Assembly (NCBI GenBank): GCA_902472225.1
Contig: CABRNB010000070.1
Span: forward strand, 1-15,438
Source of the DNA: Caccousia sp900752115
GTDB taxonomy: Bacteria; Bacillota; Clostridia; Oscillospirales; Acutalibacteraceae
Reading direction: 5' to 3'
Length of the DNA stretch: 15,438 nt
Under the pieces are notes generated by a model. That model saw only the letters and a list, made by a program, of their open reading frames with translations, was not told the origin of the DNA and searched no databases. A program made the translations under genes and the position numbers. Positions 1 to 7,600 of the stretch are shown in pieces; position 1 is the first letter of the stretch, and each line of letters begins with the position of its first letter.

Positions 1-52
1 TTCACTAACCATGACAAAAACCATGATTAAGAAGTCACTTAGAGCATACATC
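1..52 (-). mobile_element. Probable end of an element inserted in the coupling-protein gene
   Basis: Read on the minus strand, homology to VirD4-type coupling proteins ends at a Gly codon (55-53). The next codons, 52-38, read Asp-Val-Cys-Ser-Lys and are followed by TGA, whereas the family normally continues Gly-Lys-Thr-Ala-Lys. From memory, coupling-protein fragments in Clostridia often continue with a Val-Cys-Ser-Lys-Arg-Leu-Leu-Asn segment that leads into a large serine recombinase. Here the codons after TGA are Leu-Leu-Asn, so a single CGA to TGA change would give that segment. The bases also hold an 8-bp direct repeat, AACCATGA, at 7-14 and 19-26. No recombinase lies inside the window, so the identity of the element is an inference. 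Confidence 0.5.
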
Positions 53-916
53 TCCAGCCGCGAGCTTGAATTTCTTATACTGCTTCACGGCATAGCTGTC
101 AGGATTCACCTCCTCTAAATCGTCAAAAAGTATATCCACATGAGACTTGAAGTTCTCGTCCTCCTCCTTGGCCATCGATTGATTGAGCAGTTCCACAAGG
201 GACGGGATATTTCTCTGTTCCGGTGGAGCCGCTTCAATCAGATATGCGATATGTGCCATGAACCAAAGGCGTTCTGACTTTATCCAGAAGTCCTCATTGT
301 GCTGCGGGTGACTGGTATCGCCGCTCGTATTTGTCATGAGAACTTCGATAAATTTGCGTGCGTCTTTTGGATCTTTGCAGTAGGAGATTGGGTTGAATCT
401 CATACTGTTTTGCGGATTGGTGACGTCAAAGACTCGGATCTTATATCCTGCATCTTTGAGCATCTTTCCTTCCGCGAACAAATGCTCGCCGCTCGGATCA
501 GTAATCACATAGTTTGCGTTTAGCTGCGCCACATTCGGCTTAACGTAGTTCCGAGATTTACCGGAGCCTGGATCACCCAGCACCAAGACGTGATTGGAGA
601 GATTCGTTTTTCTTCCATCCATACTGAGCTGTTCACTCTTGGACAGGATAATCGTGTTATTGGGATCTTTATCGGCAAGGGGGGCAAAATCTTTTTTTGT
701 TCCCCATCGTGCGGAGCCGTGTTCAATGTCCTCGAAATCCCGCTGCCGACGAAACCGCAAAAGGCCCAAAAAAAGACCGCAGGCGCAGGAGCACCAAACG
801 GTCATCGGAAAATACTGATTCAGTTGAAAGTTTATCAGGATGTATGCGCAAATACCAGAAAGCAATGCGGAAGTAAGGAGAGCCAGAACACCGCATTTTA
901 TCAATCTCTTTTTCAT
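35..916 (-). CDS. VirD4/TraG-type coupling protein (CD1115-like), N-terminal fragment, interrupted
   Basis: The type IV coupling protein is the membrane ATPase that hands the relaxase-DNA complex to the conjugation channel. Only 293 codons remain, against about 600 in the family. Two N-terminal membrane segments are visible (about residues 6-28 and 33-52), then a Walker A loop Gly-Asp-Pro-Gly-Ser-Gly-Lys-Ser at residues 114-121 and a TraG/VirD4 core. The Walker B half and the all-alpha domain are missing. The reading frame ends in five codons unlike the family and a stop, at what appears to be an insertion junction (52/53). I chose the ATG at 916 because it overlaps the pcfB stop as ATGA and opens with a Lys-rich start before the first membrane segment; the upstream extension to 1024 lies inside pcfB. 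The fragment could not work alone as a coupling protein. Confidence 0.85.
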   Translation of the reverse strand: MKKRLIKCGVLALLTSALLSGICAYILINFQLNQYFPMTVWCSCACGLFLGLLRFRRQRDFEDIEHGSARWGTKKDFAPLADKDPNNTIILSKSEQLSMDGRKTNLSNHVLVLGDPGSGKSRNYVKPNVAQLNANYVITDPSGEHLFAEGKMLKDAGYKIRVFDVTNPQNSMRFNPISYCKDPKDARKFIEVLMTNTSGDTSHPQHNEDFWIKSERLWFMAHIAYLIEAAPPEQRNIPSLVELLNQSMAKEEDENFKSHVDILFDDLEEVNPDSYAVKQYKKFKLAAGDVCSK

Positions 917-1392
917 CGATCTCTCATCACTTCCCTTACAGCGCGGCCACTCTGCTGCTGGACGCGCTGGACAGAAAACGCCCGTTCCCGCGCTTGTTCC
1001 AGAGCATCCCCCAAATCGTTCCACTCTCTGGTGCGATCCTTCATCATATCTGTCACGGCCATATCCAGCTTTTCAATGTCTTTTTGCCGGAAGGTAATGA
1101 ACAGTTTGGTTGGATCGTTTTCCTCTTGAATCACTGAATATTGGAGTCCGTATTTTTTTGCGAAATGATCAAATTCGGAAATTCTCTGCGGAGAAACTTC
1201 AACGCCTTGGATTGCAGCTTGCTGCCCCTGTGACAGTTTTTCCAGCGGCATTTCTCCAGCCCTTGACGCTTCGTTTTCTCTGAGCTTATTGAGTATTGCG
1301 CGCACACCAAAACCAATTGCCCGCGACATGGTATGAGTTCCGCTACGAACGCCAAAGGTAAGCAGACGATCAGATATTTCATCACCTATCAA
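913..1392 (-). CDS. pcfB: PcfB family (DUF3801) conjugation protein
   Basis: This 159-residue protein has the pattern of the PcfB/DUF3801 family: an N-terminal amphipathic stretch with Glu-Ile-Ser-Asp-Arg, a linker rich in Glu, Lys and Gln, and a core around residues 65-115 with a Phe-Ala-Lys-Lys-Tyr-Gly motif. PcfB of pCF10 is an accessory factor that works with the relaxase and coupling protein at oriT; the same role is inferred here. The gene lies between relaxase and virD4 as in related elements. The start is TTG at 1392, chosen because GGGAGAGG lies about six bases upstream and no ATG in this frame fits the family N-terminus. It overlaps the relaxase gene by 11 bases and the virD4 start by 4, so translation is probably coupled. 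Confidence 0.85.
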   Translation of the reverse strand: MIGDEISDRLLTFGVRSGTHTMSRAIGFGVRAILNKLRENEASRAGEMPLEKLSQGQQAAIQGVEVSPQRISEFDHFAKKYGLQYSVIQEENDPTKLFITFRQKDIEKLDMAVTDMMKDRTREWNDLGDALEQARERAFSVQRVQQQSGRAVREVMRDR

Positions 1393-2494
1393 TGCTTTCC
1401 TCTCCCTTCTGTTTTTTCCCGACAGTAGCTCGCATTCGCATCAGCTCCGCCCTTTCTGTTTCGATTGTAGCTATTCTTCTTTGCAGCGCCTCCTCCCCAT
1501 TGTAATCTCGTGTTTCTCGCGCTTCCTTCAAGGCCGTAAGAGCTTCCCGTTTTTCTGAGCGAAGCTCCGACAAACGATTCAGATACTCTGACTGCGAGGA
1601 TACGCGCTGTTCGTCCATAACATCCATCGCTGCAAACATTGATTTTATGTCGCGGAGCTTTGCCGAATAGGAATTGGGATTTGCGCGTCCGGGAAGCGGA
1701 CACGTGTCCGCTTTTGTCAGGCCGTAAATCTTCCTTCGCAGCGATTCTTCGGTATACTGCTTTCCGAGACTTGCGAGCGTAAAATTTCTTTCCTGTCCGT
1801 TCGTCCTGTGTCGGAAGGACAGGCGTTCGCCCCGGCGAAAAATGAAATATGTGGTTTCCATCAGAGAAAGAAATTCCTCCCAGCTCTTTGCCTGGGAGGA
1901 AAATCGCTCGACGTCCTGTCGCATGGTATTGTGATAACCAGATACTTTCTTTCCCGGATGATGAAGACCGGGTCGATCCTTTTGTGGTTCTTCGATAACA
2001 GACAATCCGTGTGCTCGGCAAAGCCGATCGCTGATTCTTGCGACAAAATCCGGAGTGTATTTATTCTGATGATATTTTTTGAGGTCAGAGCCAACCACAT
2101 TGAAAATAATGTGGTTGTGAATACAATGCGTATCAATGTGCGTCGCAACAATGAACTGATACTTGTCGCCTAAAACCTTTTTTGCAAGCTGCACTCCGAT
2201 CTCGTGAGCCAGCTCCGGTGTCACTTCGCCGGGCGCGAATGATTGCCGCATCCACATAGCACAATAGGATTTTCTGTCTCCATTTTGCCTGACACTTCTG
2301 CCGGTGGCCTGTTCGGCTTCCTGCTGATGCAGATACATTTCCTGCGCGGCAGTTTGAGCTTCGCATCCAAAAGCTGAAACCAGAGATCCATGATCTGTTT
2401 TTGCGGGATCTATCACATAAGCTACAGAGCGCTCAATAGCTGCGAGAACAGAGCGGTTGCCTATTTCAAGTCCTTCAAAAAACGTTGTCGCCAT
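1382..2494 (-). CDS. MobP-type relaxase / mobilization nuclease
   Basis: Relaxases nick one strand at oriT, stay bound to the 5' end and lead it into the recipient. This 370-residue protein opens with a typical Met-Ala-Thr-Thr start. It carries a candidate active-site Tyr at residue 26 in Ala-Tyr-Val-Ile-Asp-Pro-Ala-Lys, and the metal-binding histidine cluster of motif III at His119, His123, His126 and His128 (His-Asn-His). Residues about 290-365 are charged and likely form a coiled coil. It follows mobC with a 34-base overlap and has a GAGGT site about six bases before its ATG. A perfect 22-bp palindrome at 1694-1715 lies in frame and encodes Lys-Ala-Asp-Thr-Cys-Pro-Leu; an identical copy lies near 13 kb. 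At 370 residues it is on the short side for this group, but it looks intact. Confidence 0.92.
   Translation of the reverse strand: MATTFFEGLEIGNRSVLAAIERSVAYVIDPAKTDHGSLVSAFGCEAQTAAQEMYLHQQEAEQATGRSVRQNGDRKSYCAMWMRQSFAPGEVTPELAHEIGVQLAKKVLGDKYQFIVATHIDTHCIHNHIIFNVVGSDLKKYHQNKYTPDFVARISDRLCRAHGLSVIEEPQKDRPGLHHPGKKVSGYHNTMRQDVERFSSQAKSWEEFLSLMETTYFIFRRGERLSFRHRTNGQERNFTLASLGKQYTEESLRRKIYGLTKADTCPLPGRANPNSYSAKLRDIKSMFAAMDVMDEQRVSSQSEYLNRLSELRSEKREALTALKEARETRDYNGEEALQRRIATIETERAELMRMRATVGKKQKGEESIDR
1694..1715. repeat. 22-bp palindrome, copy 1, inside the relaxase gene
   Basis: The bases form AAGCGGACAC followed by its exact reverse complement with TTTT at the right. The same 22 bases occur at 13032-13053. 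In this copy the T-run is on the plus strand only, so it should not stop the sense transcript of the relaxase gene. It reads through as Lys-Ala-Asp-Thr-Cys-Pro-Leu without breaking the frame. Confidence 0.85.
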
Positions 2495-2781
2495 TGAGAT
2501 ACCTCATCCGCCAAACGCGCAAGCTCCGGAACATTCATGTCGTGATAGGTGTTCGCCAGTTTCGTGAGCTGATTGATATTATTCCCGATCCGCCCCAGCG
2601 CGGCGATACATTCCCGCAACGCACTATAATCCTGATGAATAATGTATCCATCGAGGATCATTTTGCGAACATACGAGGACTTATTTTTGATGCCAGATGC
2701 CGCAACTTTCTTTTGCAGGAGCCTGTTTTCTTCATCCGTTAATCGCACTTTCAGTTCTACTGTTCTGATTCTGTTTCCCAC
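2461..2781 (-). CDS. mobC: MobC-type relaxosome accessory protein
   Basis: The 106-residue protein has a ribbon-helix-helix-like N-terminus (beta strand Val-Glu-Leu-Lys-Val-Arg-Leu-Thr, then helices to about residue 48). The C-terminal half has the MobC signature, including Gly-Arg-Ile-Gly-Asn-Asn-Ile-Asn-Gln near residues 66-74. MobC proteins bind next to oriT and help the relaxase open and nick DNA. The start must be the GTG at 2781: a stop codon lies directly upstream and no better start follows. GGGAGGTGAT lies about 12 bases ahead, a rather long spacing that may lower translation. It is the first gene after the oriT-like region and overlaps the relaxase gene by 34 bases. Confidence 0.9.
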   Translation of the reverse strand: MGNRIRTVELKVRLTDEENRLLQKKVAASGIKNKSSYVRKMILDGYIIHQDYSALRECIAALGRIGNNINQLTKLANTYHDMNVPELARLADEVSQWRQRFLKDLK

Positions 2782-2817
2782 TTATGTGAATCACCTCCCT
2801 GCTAGATTTAAGGGGTT

Positions 2818-2836
2818 TTAGGGGCTGCGCCCCTAA
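2818..2836. repeat. Perfect GC-rich hairpin in the oriT-like region
   Basis: TTAGGGGC and its exact complement GCCCCTAA flank a three-base loop, giving an 8-bp stem. It lies 37 bases upstream of the mobC start. It lacks a clear T-run on the sense side, so it looks more like a recognition structure than a terminator. Confidence 0.75.
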
Positions 2837-2838
2837 GC

Positions 2839-2875
2839 TTTTCTCAATTTTTCTCTGTGAGAAAAACTGAGAAAA
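2839..2875 (-). repeat. 17-bp AT-rich inverted repeat
   Basis: Arms at 2839-2855 and 2859-2875 match at 16 of 17 positions around a three-base loop. The single difference is a G-U pair on the minus (sense) strand, so the transcript or single strand can form a full 17-bp stem. It sits between two other inverted repeats upstream of mobC. Confidence 0.85.
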
Positions 2876-2931
2876 TGGCAAGTGGGGACACACTTGCAGT
2901 GCTGGCCCGGAGGGTAAACCCCATATTCCGA

Positions 2932-2980
2932 TTGTGAACATTCTGTGAACGGACAGATTTCTCACGCTATCAATTCACAA
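2932..2980. promoter_or_regulatory. GTGAA repeats, possible MobC or regulator binding sites
   Basis: TTGTGAA at 2932-2938 and TGTGAAC at 2944-2950 are spaced by 11 bases, about one helical turn. An inverted TTCACAA follows at 2974-2980. The minus strand also contains a weak promoter-like pair, TTCACA (2949-2944) and TATGGG (2925-2920) with an 18-base spacer, overlapping the middle repeat. If real, binding here could control the mobC operon. Confidence 0.35.
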
Positions 2981-3039
2981 TTTATTCATAAATGATTTTT
3001 GAGGAAACAGGAGGCCGCGCGCGCGAAATCATACGGGGA

Positions 3040-3079
3040 AAAACATCAGGCGAGTGTGCATTTTGCATACCCGCCTGAT
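3040..3079 (-). terminator. Rho-independent terminator after the small ORF
   Basis: On the minus strand, arms at 3079-3064 and 3060-3045 form a 16-position stem with one G-U pair and one mismatch around a three-base loop, followed by GTTTTT. It begins eight bases after the stop of the gene at 3087. It should separate the upstream YodL/helicase transcript from the mob operon. Confidence 0.75.
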
Positions 3080-3086
3080 CATTTCC

Positions 3087-3275
3087 TTAATTCTGAACTT
3101 GCTCCGCCAGCTCCTGACGAATTTTGCGGAGCGTGGTGCCGCACACTTCCGGCACATAGAGATCTCCCTGAGCCTTTGCAGCCTCGATGGAATCCTCAAG
3201 GATTGGGATAAGCTCCTCTTTGGTCTTATCAGGATAGAGTTCAAATATTCTCATTTCTTCTTCTGTGTAAATCAT
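3087..3275 (-). CDS. Small acidic conserved protein of unknown function
   Basis: This encodes 62 residues, charged and helical throughout, with no membrane segment. The N-terminus is rich in Glu (Tyr-Thr-Glu-Glu-Glu-Met) and the C-terminal part reads like a helix that packs against a partner. I recall similar small proteins in conjugative elements of Clostridia but know no function. An ATG six bases upstream (3281) is possible, but AAGAAGG would then touch the start codon; the ATG at 3275 has a six-base spacing and is preferred. It lies 47 bases after the YodL/ArdC-like gene and is closed by a hairpin terminator, so it is the last gene of that transcript. Confidence 0.7.
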   Translation of the reverse strand: MIYTEEEMRIFELYPDKTKEELIPILEDSIEAAKAQGDLYVPEVCGTTLRKIRQELAEQVQN

Positions 3276-3322
3276 CGTCATCCTTCTTTCTTTTTTTGCT
3301 TGAGCTTATTGTCGGGCTATTG

Positions 3323-4615
3323 CTATCTGTCCACCTCCTGTTCCGTTTTATCGAGAGTGATATGGTGATTTAATTTTTCCACCTGTTCCATTTCAGGAAC
3401 AGGTGCGGGGGGCATCTTTTTGAATTCGTCAAGATTTTGAATCTGGTATCGCTCCAGTTCATAAAGAGGAGCTTTCAGCACTTCCTTTATGTGAAAAAAT
3501 GATTCAAAAAGCTGTGAATCATTTTTTTGAGAAAGTGAGAATGCTGTACGATCCAAATCGAACGAAATGCACTCGTGCAGTCCCATTGAGTTTGCCAAAA
3601 CGTATGCAGCGCATTGAATTTCCGGCTGCGTTGCTTGAGCGCCGAGCTTCTCCATTTGTATATTTGCAATCTGCTGCAGAGCGGTTTTGATGGTTTGAGC
3701 ATCCGACATTCCGGCACGGACGGAAATGAGTCTGTTTTTTGAATCAATATAGGAATTCGTCTCCAGATGCGGCATCGGCTCAATGAAAATCTGATATGGC
3801 TGCGCAATACAGCGGAGCATTTTCAGCGCGGCCTCGAAGTTCGGACATTTAATACTTGCAGGTTCTGGTGGAGGCAACGTGTCTCCCGTTGTTTGGGAAA
3901 TGTCAAAAACGTATCGTGGCATATATGTCACCAATTCTTTTTTGACTTTCTCCATCACTGGATTTCCCTCGGCGTCAAGAACCGGGTTTCCCTTTTTATC
4001 TTTCTTTGGCTTCGTTATCTGTGATTGATATTTTGTCAAATAAAGAAGATGCGTGCTTTTTTCTTCCCGTCTCACCTGACGTCCCATGGCCTTCCAGCCT
4101 TCATATGTAGCCACTTGTTGAGCGTTTGGTCTTTGAGAAAACAAAATAAGGCTATTTATCATGGTCATTCTGTTGAAGCGAGGGATGAACTCAAGATAGT
4201 CCTTTAATCTGTTTTCTGCGAGAATATTTCTGATAATCGGAACAGAAATATTTGATGGAATGGATTGCGTATTTTTTCCCGGTTCACGAAATGGTAGAAA
4301 ACCGTCAATCTCCTGAAAGCCGATATTGTCCACATAATAGGCTTTATCCTCGCCGTTTTTGCTTATCACTACAATATCAGAAACAGATAAGCTGTGTCCA
4401 GTAAAATCGGGAGGACGATCAACGTTGAATTTCGTAAAGATTCCCTCCAGCGTCATGGAAGGATACAATGGAGCCGTGTAAACCAGATTGTAATTTTTCG
4501 CTTCGACCTTGCAGCCCATTCTTTGAACAAGGTCGAAAGATTCATAGCGAAGATAGCGCGTGGAGGGATCATCCTTCAGCTGATAAATTGAAAAGCTGTC
4601 TTTTTTCATAGGCAC
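3323..4615 (-). CDS. YodL / ArdC-like accessory protein with decayed zinc-protease motif
   Basis: The 430-residue protein begins with a YodL-like domain (about residues 1-108, with Phe-Ser-Ile-Tyr-Gln-Leu-Lys and Gly-His-Ser-Leu-Ser-Val-Ser-Asp). An ArdC-like segment follows (about 140-215, with Ser-Gln-Arg-Pro-Asn-Ala, a Tyr-Glu-Gly-Trp turn and the Arg-Arg-Glu-Glu-Lys stretch). ArdC proteins protect incoming DNA from restriction. Where relatives carry a His-Glu-x-x-His zinc site, this protein reads Leu-Gln-Gln-Ile-Ala at residues 313-317, so protease activity is unlikely. The following Ala-Tyr-Val-Leu-Ala-Asn-x-x-Gly-Leu helix is kept. The GTG start at 4615 has GGAAGGTGAT at good spacing; an ATG at 4609 overlaps the preceding stop as ATGA and is the alternative. 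It overlaps the giant gene by 10 bases. Confidence 0.8.
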   Translation of the reverse strand: MPMKKDSFSIYQLKDDPSTRYLRYESFDLVQRMGCKVEAKNYNLVYTAPLYPSMTLEGIFTKFNVDRPPDFTGHSLSVSDIVVISKNGEDKAYYVDNIGFQEIDGFLPFREPGKNTQSIPSNISVPIIRNILAENRLKDYLEFIPRFNRMTMINSLILFSQRPNAQQVATYEGWKAMGRQVRREEKSTHLLYLTKYQSQITKPKKDKKGNPVLDAEGNPVMEKVKKELVTYMPRYVFDISQTTGDTLPPPEPASIKCPNFEAALKMLRCIAQPYQIFIEPMPHLETNSYIDSKNRLISVRAGMSDAQTIKTALQQIANIQMEKLGAQATQPEIQCAAYVLANSMGLHECISFDLDRTAFSLSQKNDSQLFESFFHIKEVLKAPLYELERYQIQNLDEFKKMPPAPVPEMEQVEKLNHHITLDKTEQEVDR

Positions 4616-7600
4616 ATATCACCTTCCTTTTGTGGAGCGGGCGGCTCCTGCTCATGCTCAGAGAGATTGGTTTCCAGAATCAGCTCATTGAGGCGAGCTT
4701 GTTTCTCCTCCAACTCTTTTTCGCGAGGAAACGGTTTTTGTAATTCGCTCTGGATTGTTTTTTCCTCATTTTCCAGATAGGCAAGCCTTTCCTGAGCTTT
4801 TTCCAACCTCCCTTCAAGATTTTTCAGCGCGTTTTCGATTCTGGTGATATTACCGCGCGGGTCAGTTCCCATTTCTATTCGATACCGGCGCGCTCCGGTC
4901 ATTACGAGGGATACAACACCAAAACTATCAAGCTGACTTTCCAGTTTGAAGCTTCCCAGCTCGCCTATTTTTTGGGGATCGGAGTAGCTCCCTTTCAGAG
5001 CTTCTGTCAGAGCTTTTCCCGCTTCATTTTTGTCTGTGTACAGGCGTCTGCCGATCCGCATGGAAAAGACAGTGTGAGAATCACGGCTCGCAATATCCTC
5101 CAAAATTCCTGAGATAGTCTGCTTCACCTCCGCCTGTTCCTTCGGCAAGCCTGCGGTGAGCCTGTCTTCCATCTGATACTGTTTGCTCCTGTGGTCTGCC
5201 TGCATAATTTTCAGCTGCGACACCGCTACTTCCAGTTCCATGCGCTCCTTGATACGGGGATCTCCGGCGCACAGGGCTTTAATCTCAGCGTAGGAGAGGG
5301 CCGTCTGATCGACGTCTTCACAGGAGCGTACAGGCGATTTTGAAGTCATAATTTGTGAGATGAATTTTTGCTTAATTTCGACCGTTTGCCAAAGATAAGC
5401 GTCAAAGGTTCCATTGGTCACATAACGATAGATGTTAACCGTTTTGTTTTGATTCCCCTGTCGCTCAATTCGTCCCTTTCTCTGTTGTAAATCACCCGGA
5501 CGCCATGGACAATCCAGATCGTGGTTGGCTATCAACCTGTCCTGTACGTTCATTCCTTCTCCCATCTTTTTCGTGCTGCCCATCAGTACGCGAACATCCC
5601 CCCTGCGTACTTTTGAAAAAAGAACTTTCTTCTTGGCGTCAGTGTCAGCTTCATGAATGAAAGCAATTTCCTGCTTTGGTATTCCCATGCTCACCAACTT
5701 TTCACGAATATCCTCATAAACAGTGAACGCTTTTTCTTCCTTATTAGCGCTTTTGCTTTTCGGTGTGGATGTATCACAAAATATAATCTGTGTCAGTTTT
5801 TCGGATTTCGTTTCCTGCCAAAGTCTGAACGTATTTTGTACACAGAAATTTACTTTTGTTTTTTCTTCATCTGGAAGCAGCTCGTTGATGACACGTTGAT
5901 CCAATCCCAGCTTTCGACCGTCTGTCGTGATGTTGAGCATATTATCTTCGCTTGGACTAACTCTGCCGTTATGGACAGCTGCCGCGCGTTCCGAAAGTAA
6001 CTGAACAAGCTTTTTTTGGTTTTCCGTGGCTTCTGCAACAATATTGGTATACTCAACGGATGGCTTGGGGATATTCAGAGTATCTGCGGTTTTGATGTCT
6101 GCTACTTCGCAGAAAAGGGTCATCAATTCGGGTAAATTGTAGAACCGTGAGAAACGTGTTCTCTCGCGAAAACCGCTGCCCTCCGGAGCAAACTCCAAAG
6201 CCGTGACTGTTTCGCCAAAGCGCGACGCCCAACAATCGAAGTGAACTAAACCCATTTGGCAAAGACGATCGTATTGCAGATACCGCTGCATTGTGTAAAT
6301 TTCCGCCATCGAATTCGATACGGGCGTCCCCGTCGCAAAAACAACACCCTTGGAGCCGGTGATTTCGTCCATGTATCGACATTTTGCAAACATATCGCTC
6401 GATTTCTGAGCGTCTGACGTGGGTAAGCCTGCAACGTTCCGCATCTTTGTAAAAAAGAATAAATTTTTGTACGAATGTGCTTCATCCACAAAGAGCCGAT
6501 CTACGCCGAGTTCCTCAAAGGTAATGACGTTATCCTTTCGTTCCTGCGCTTGCAGCTTTTCCATTTTGGATTCCAGAGATTTCCTTGCCCGCTCGAGCTG
6601 TTTTACGGTAAAACTCTCTCCGCTTTCTGACTTGACCTCCGCAATTCCCGCAGTGATTTCATCGATCTGTTCCTGGAGGAGCCGTTCCTGCCGTTCTCGA
6701 CTGATGGGAATTTTCTCAAACTGCGAGTGACCGATAATGACCGCGTCATAGTCTCCTGTGGCAATTCTTGCGCAGAACTTCTTTCTTCTTGCCGGTTCAA
6801 AATCACGCTTTGTCGTGACCAGAATATTTGCCGCCGGATAAAGCCGCAAAAATTCATCTCGCCATTGCTCCGTTAAATGGTTGGGGACTGCAAAGAGGGA
6901 TTTCTGGCACAGACCCAGCCGCTTGCTCTCCATCGCGGCGGCTATCATTTCAAAGGTTTTTCCCGCGCCGACCTCATGAGCCAGCAGTGTGTTGCCGCCA
7001 TAAAGGATATGGGCAACAGCTCCCAACTGATGCTCTCGCAAGGTGATTTCCGGATTCATTCCCGCGAAGGTAATGTTGGAACCATCATATTGTCGGACTC
7101 TGGTGCTGTTCATTTCCTCATTATATTGCTGCACCAATGTCCTTCGGCGTTCGGGATCTTTCCAGATCCACTCACGAAATGCCTCTTTGATAGCTTGCTG
7201 CTTTTGCAGTGCAAGGGTCGTTTCTTTCTGATTCGGTACTCGCTTCTCTTTCCCATCAATCTCTACTTTATCGTATACTTTGACGTCGCGGAGATTGAGC
7301 GTGTTCTCAAGGATTGTGTAAGCGTCCATCCGCTGCGTGCCGTACGTCACATGAGCTGCGGTGTCGTTGTGTGGGATCATCCTTGCGTTCTCGACGCTCC
7401 ATATCGCTGTGACAGGGCTGTATTGAATCTTCAGGAATCTTCGAGCGTACTGTGGAGGGTTCAGCAGCTCCAGCATGAATTGCTGGATATAGGATTTGTC
7501 TATCCACGTTGCACCCAAATTCACTTCGATTTGGGAGGCATCAAGATCTTTGGGCTGGACAAGCTTCAGGGCCTCCACATTTTTGCGTGCAGTCTCTTTT

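Larger units (their letters stand above)
2785..2955 (-). other. Candidate origin of transfer (oriT)
   Basis: This non-coding segment lies directly upstream of mobC and relaxase, the usual place for oriT in MobP elements. It holds three consecutive inverted repeats: 2818-2836 (8-bp stem), 2839-2875 (17-bp stem) and 2878-2897 (GCAAGTG/CACTTGC around GGGACA). Beyond them lie direct repeats of TGTGAAC at 2933-2939 and 2944-2950. Relaxases typically recognise an inverted repeat with the nick a few bases to one side. I cannot place the nick. The non-coding stretch 2782-3086 contains no gene that I can support. Confidence 0.6.

Noticed and set aside
917..1024. Upstream extension of the coupling-protein frame to an ATG at 1024
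   Set aside because: The extra 36 residues lie inside pcfB, have odd composition and would put the membrane segments far from the N-terminus. The ATG at 916 overlaps the pcfB stop.
1874..1901. Perfect 10-bp inverted repeat inside the relaxase gene
   Set aside because: The stem is short, has no T-run and encodes an ordinary Trp-Glu-Glu segment; I see no independent sign of function.
2732..2965. 77-codon open frame on the minus strand over the oriT-like region
   Set aside because: It runs through the inverted repeats, has no ribosome site and no family resemblance.
3494..3527. Perfect 12-bp AT-rich inverted repeat inside the YodL/ArdC-like gene
   Set aside because: The stem is mostly A-T pairs and encodes ordinary residues; without other context it can arise by chance in a Lys/Phe-rich coding stretch.
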